From NCBI GenBank assembly GCA_022773965.1, contig JALFNQ010000255.1:1-52501 (forward strand): a stretch of 52,501 bases of DNA, read 5' to 3'. The notes below the pieces were generated by a model. The model was given only the letters and a program-made list of their open reading frames with translations, was not told where the DNA came from and did no database searches. The stretch's first letter is position 1; every line of letters begins with the position of its first letter. The position numbers were made by a program, and so were the translations under genes. Shown here piece by piece: positions 50,872 to 52,501 of the stretch. This DNA is from Lachnospiraceae bacterium (GTDB lineage Bacteria; Bacillota; Clostridia; Lachnospirales; Lachnospiraceae).

Positions 50872-52501
50872 CTATTTTTTCCGCTTATAAACAAGCGTTT
50901 TGGTTCCACCATCACCATCATTCACGTTTTTGATCGTCAGCGTATTTCCTTTGATCGTATAATCTCCATAAATATTTTCATAGTCTACAAAGAAACCGGC
51001 CAGCGAGCCGCTCATTGACAGATACCCATCCTCTGCCCGGTATACGCCGGTCTCACTTCCATACTTGCTTCCACTGAGGATCACTGCTCCGTCACCACTG
51101 AATTTCAGTTCTTTGACATCTGTCTCGCCTTCTACCAAGCCCCATGTACCCTCAAGCCTGGATTTGCCAAGCAGCCCCGCGAAAGCTCCACTGTCATTTC
51201 CCTGGAAGATGTTTGTAACCATTTTTCCACCCAGTGTCAGCATGCCGATGGCTGCGATCAATGCTCCAAGAAGCGCCAGCGCCTTTTTCATATTTTCTTT
51301 ACCAAACAGGCCTGACACTTTTTCACCAATTTTATCTGCAGCTGAAGCAGACGTATCCCCCGAACCATCCGAATCATCAGAGGGATGCAGATTGGAAAGA
51401 TCGATATCTGAGAGAATATCCTTTGCTTTATCCCCAAGCTTGTTGTAGAGGGATGCGCCGATCTCAATCGCGGACTTTGCTGCGGAAGTACCCAGGTCAG
51501 CCGCCCTTTCAGCTGCCTTTTTTGCCTTGTCTGCGCCGTCGCTGATACTGTCTCTGAGTCCATCCAGATTCGCGTTTACCGCCTGATTGACGTTGTTTGT
51601 CACATCGCCTGCCACGTTGTTGACCGTGCCATTTAGGTTATTCGTGATGTCTCCCATAGCCGTGTTCCATGTGCCATTCAGATTCCCTGTGATATCTCCA
51701 ACTTTCCCGTTTATTGTACTGTTCAGGTTTCCTGTGATATCTCCGACGGTTCCATTTATTGCACTGTTCAGGTTTCCTGTGATGTCCCCGACTGTCCCGT
51801 TCAGGTTATTCGCGATACTTCCCGCCGCATTCAGGGAGCCGTTCAGGTTGTTCGTAATATCACCGGCCGCGGCATTCAGTGTGCTGCTCAGGTTATTTGT
51901 AATGCCCCCTGCTGTGGCGTTCAACGCAGCACCCAGATTGCCTGTAATGTCTCCTGCCGTCGCGTTCAACGTGGTGTTCAGATTGCTTGTAATATCCCCG
52001 GCTGCCGCGTTCAATGTTCCGCTCAGATTGCCTGAAATCTCCGCAGCACTGGCGTTTATGGCTCCCACGCCATCTGCGATCACGCCGTCGGCAGTCTGTC
52101 TTGCGCCATCAAATCCCGTATCAATGACATCCTTCGCCGATGCAGATGCCTTGGAAATGCTCTGATCGACCACACGCCCTACGCCCTTTGTCGTTTTACT
52201 GAGTGTCACATCAGCGACCTGATCCACACGCGCTGCCGCCTTGTCAAGCGTCGAATCCACAACCTGATCTACGCCCCTGGTCGCCTTGCCGAGCGTTGCA
52301 TCCACGGCCTTGTCAACTCCCTTGGTTGCCTTTTTGATCGTGGAATCCACCAGTCCGTCTGCCTTATCTATGTTGGCATCGATCAGCTTGTTTACACTCT
52401 TAGAAACGCTCTTGACATTAGAGCCAACGATATCCTTGACCCGGTCTGCCACCTGGTCAGAGCCTGTATCGATCAGATCCTTCATCGCAGACTTTACCAT
52501 C
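50872..52501 (-). CDS. Protein of 15-residue repeats with membrane helix and lipocalin-like C-terminal domain (5' end outside window)
   Basis: At least 542 residues; the first Met (52500) is at the window edge, so the true start may lie beyond it. Residues about 40-135 are 15-residue units of the GVDKAVDATLGKATR kind, amphipathic and helical. Residues about 150-315 are 15-residue units of the GDITGNLNSTINGKV kind, Asn/Gly/Thr-rich, with about ten copies. Then come an Ala/Lys helical stretch, a Ser/Asp linker, one membrane helix (MKKALALLGALIAAIGMLTL, about 405-425) and a C-terminal beta domain of about 95 residues (LEGTWGLVEGETDVKELKFS ... YGDYTIKGNTLTIKNV), like small lipocalin/DUF5640-type domains. 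The function is unknown. Confidence 0.7.
   Translation of the reverse strand, partial: MVKSAMKDLIDTGSDQVADRVKDIVGSNVKSVSKSVNKLIDANIDKADGLVDSTIKKATKGVDKAVDATLGKATRGVDQVVDSTLDKAAARVDQVADVTLSKTTKGVGRVVDQSISKASASAKDVIDTGFDGARQTADGVIADGVGAINASAAEISGNLSGTLNAAAGDITSNLNTTLNATAGDITGNLGAALNATAGGITNNLSSTLNAAAGDITNNLNGSLNAAGSIANNLNGTVGDITGNLNSAINGTVGDITGNLNSTINGKVGDITGNLNGTWNTAMGDITNNLNGTVNNVAGDVTNNVNQAVNANLDGLRDSISDGADKAKKAAERAADLGTSAAKSAIEIGASLYNKLGDKAKDILSDIDLSNLHPSDDSDGSGDTSASAADKIGEKVSGLFGKENMKKALALLGALIAAIGMLTLGGKMVTNIFQGNDSGAFAGLLGKSRLEGTWGLVEGETDVKELKFSGDGAVILSGSKYGSETGVYRAEDGYLSMSGSLAGFFVDYENIYGDYTIKGNTLTIKNVNDGDGGTKTLVYKRKK
51560..52400. repeat. 45-bp tandem repeats coding the 15-residue units
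   Basis: Units of the kind ggTTTCCTGTGATGTCTCCG on the plus strand recur every 45 bases between about 51590 and 52040. A more diverged 45-base periodicity continues to about 52400. Copy number probably varies. Confidence 0.7.

Noticed and set aside
51587..52165. Plus-strand frame reading repeated Phe-Arg-Phe-Pro-Val-like units
   Set aside because: The regular pattern is only the antisense of the 45-bp repeats; the minus-strand gene has the membrane helix and C-terminal domain that make sense.

Overview
The window looks like a chromosomal segment of an anaerobic Clostridia, most likely Lachnospiraceae-like. The reasons are lysine synthesis by the DapL aminotransferase route, HemZ, a stand-alone ammonia-dependent asparagine synthetase, a eukaryote-type HisA, a GatCAB/AspRS operon behind a T-box, ANTAR regulation next to glnA, and many BIG2-domain secreted proteins. 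Coding is mostly on the minus strand. The plus-strand genes are guaB, asnA and a polysaccharide deacetylase. I saw no tRNA, rRNA, CRISPR array, transposase or phage gene.

Layout. 1-1600: the first codons of a sigma-factor-like gene, a PIN/RelB-like type II toxin-antitoxin pair, and a previously unlisted type I toxin-antitoxin locus (a 43-residue hydrophobic peptide gene with a convergent antisense RNA). 1600-2420: an alpha/beta hydrolase gene broken by one in-frame stop. 2660-7160: relA-gloB-hemZ operon. 7250-12400: a biosynthetic block (hisA, glnA, an ANTAR regulator with a degenerate receiver, dapF, dapL), with a large palindrome between dapF and dapL. 12580-14190: guaB with a clear promoter and terminator. 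14180-20520: an AAA-ATPase/PD-(D/E)XK protein, a 1248-residue secreted BIG2 protein, and a decayed second copy of the ATPase gene that carries two palindromic insertions. 20550-24750: a transmembrane Ser/Thr kinase with extracellular leucine-rich repeats, a secreted BIG2 protein, two intact small helix-turn-helix-like regulators and a remnant of a third. 24780-31220: radA, a small conserved protein, clpC, a cadherin-like-domain membrane protein with a charged repeat tail, a small membrane protein and a HAD phosphatase. 31390-37210: operon of a diacylglycerol-kinase-like protein and two tandem hybrid histidine kinases. 37210-42915: T-box-aspS-gatC-gatA-gatB operon. 42950-44100: divergent asnA. 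44180-46250: polysaccharide deacetylase and a duplicated 3' piece of it, with an MNT/HEPN toxin-antitoxin pair between them. 46650-52501: an unrecognised minus-strand gene set rich in zinc ribbons and membrane segments, headed by a protein built of 15-residue repeats that runs to the window edge.

How parts work together. The T-box leader appears to read asparaginyl (and possibly glutamyl) tRNA charging and to control the enzymes that make Asn-tRNA and Gln-tRNA by transamidation; asnA, transcribed in the opposite direction, supplies asparagine. hisA-glnA-ANTAR-dapF-dapL ties nitrogen assimilation to histidine and lysine/peptidoglycan precursor synthesis, and relA downstream is the stringent-response enzyme. 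The strongest candidates for undescribed biology are the zinc-ribbon/15-residue-repeat gene set at 46652-52501, the type I toxin-antitoxin locus at 1171-1587, the kinase-LRR neighbourhood with its family of small regulators, and several palindromic elements. All functional claims rest on reading motifs by eye; no database search was run.
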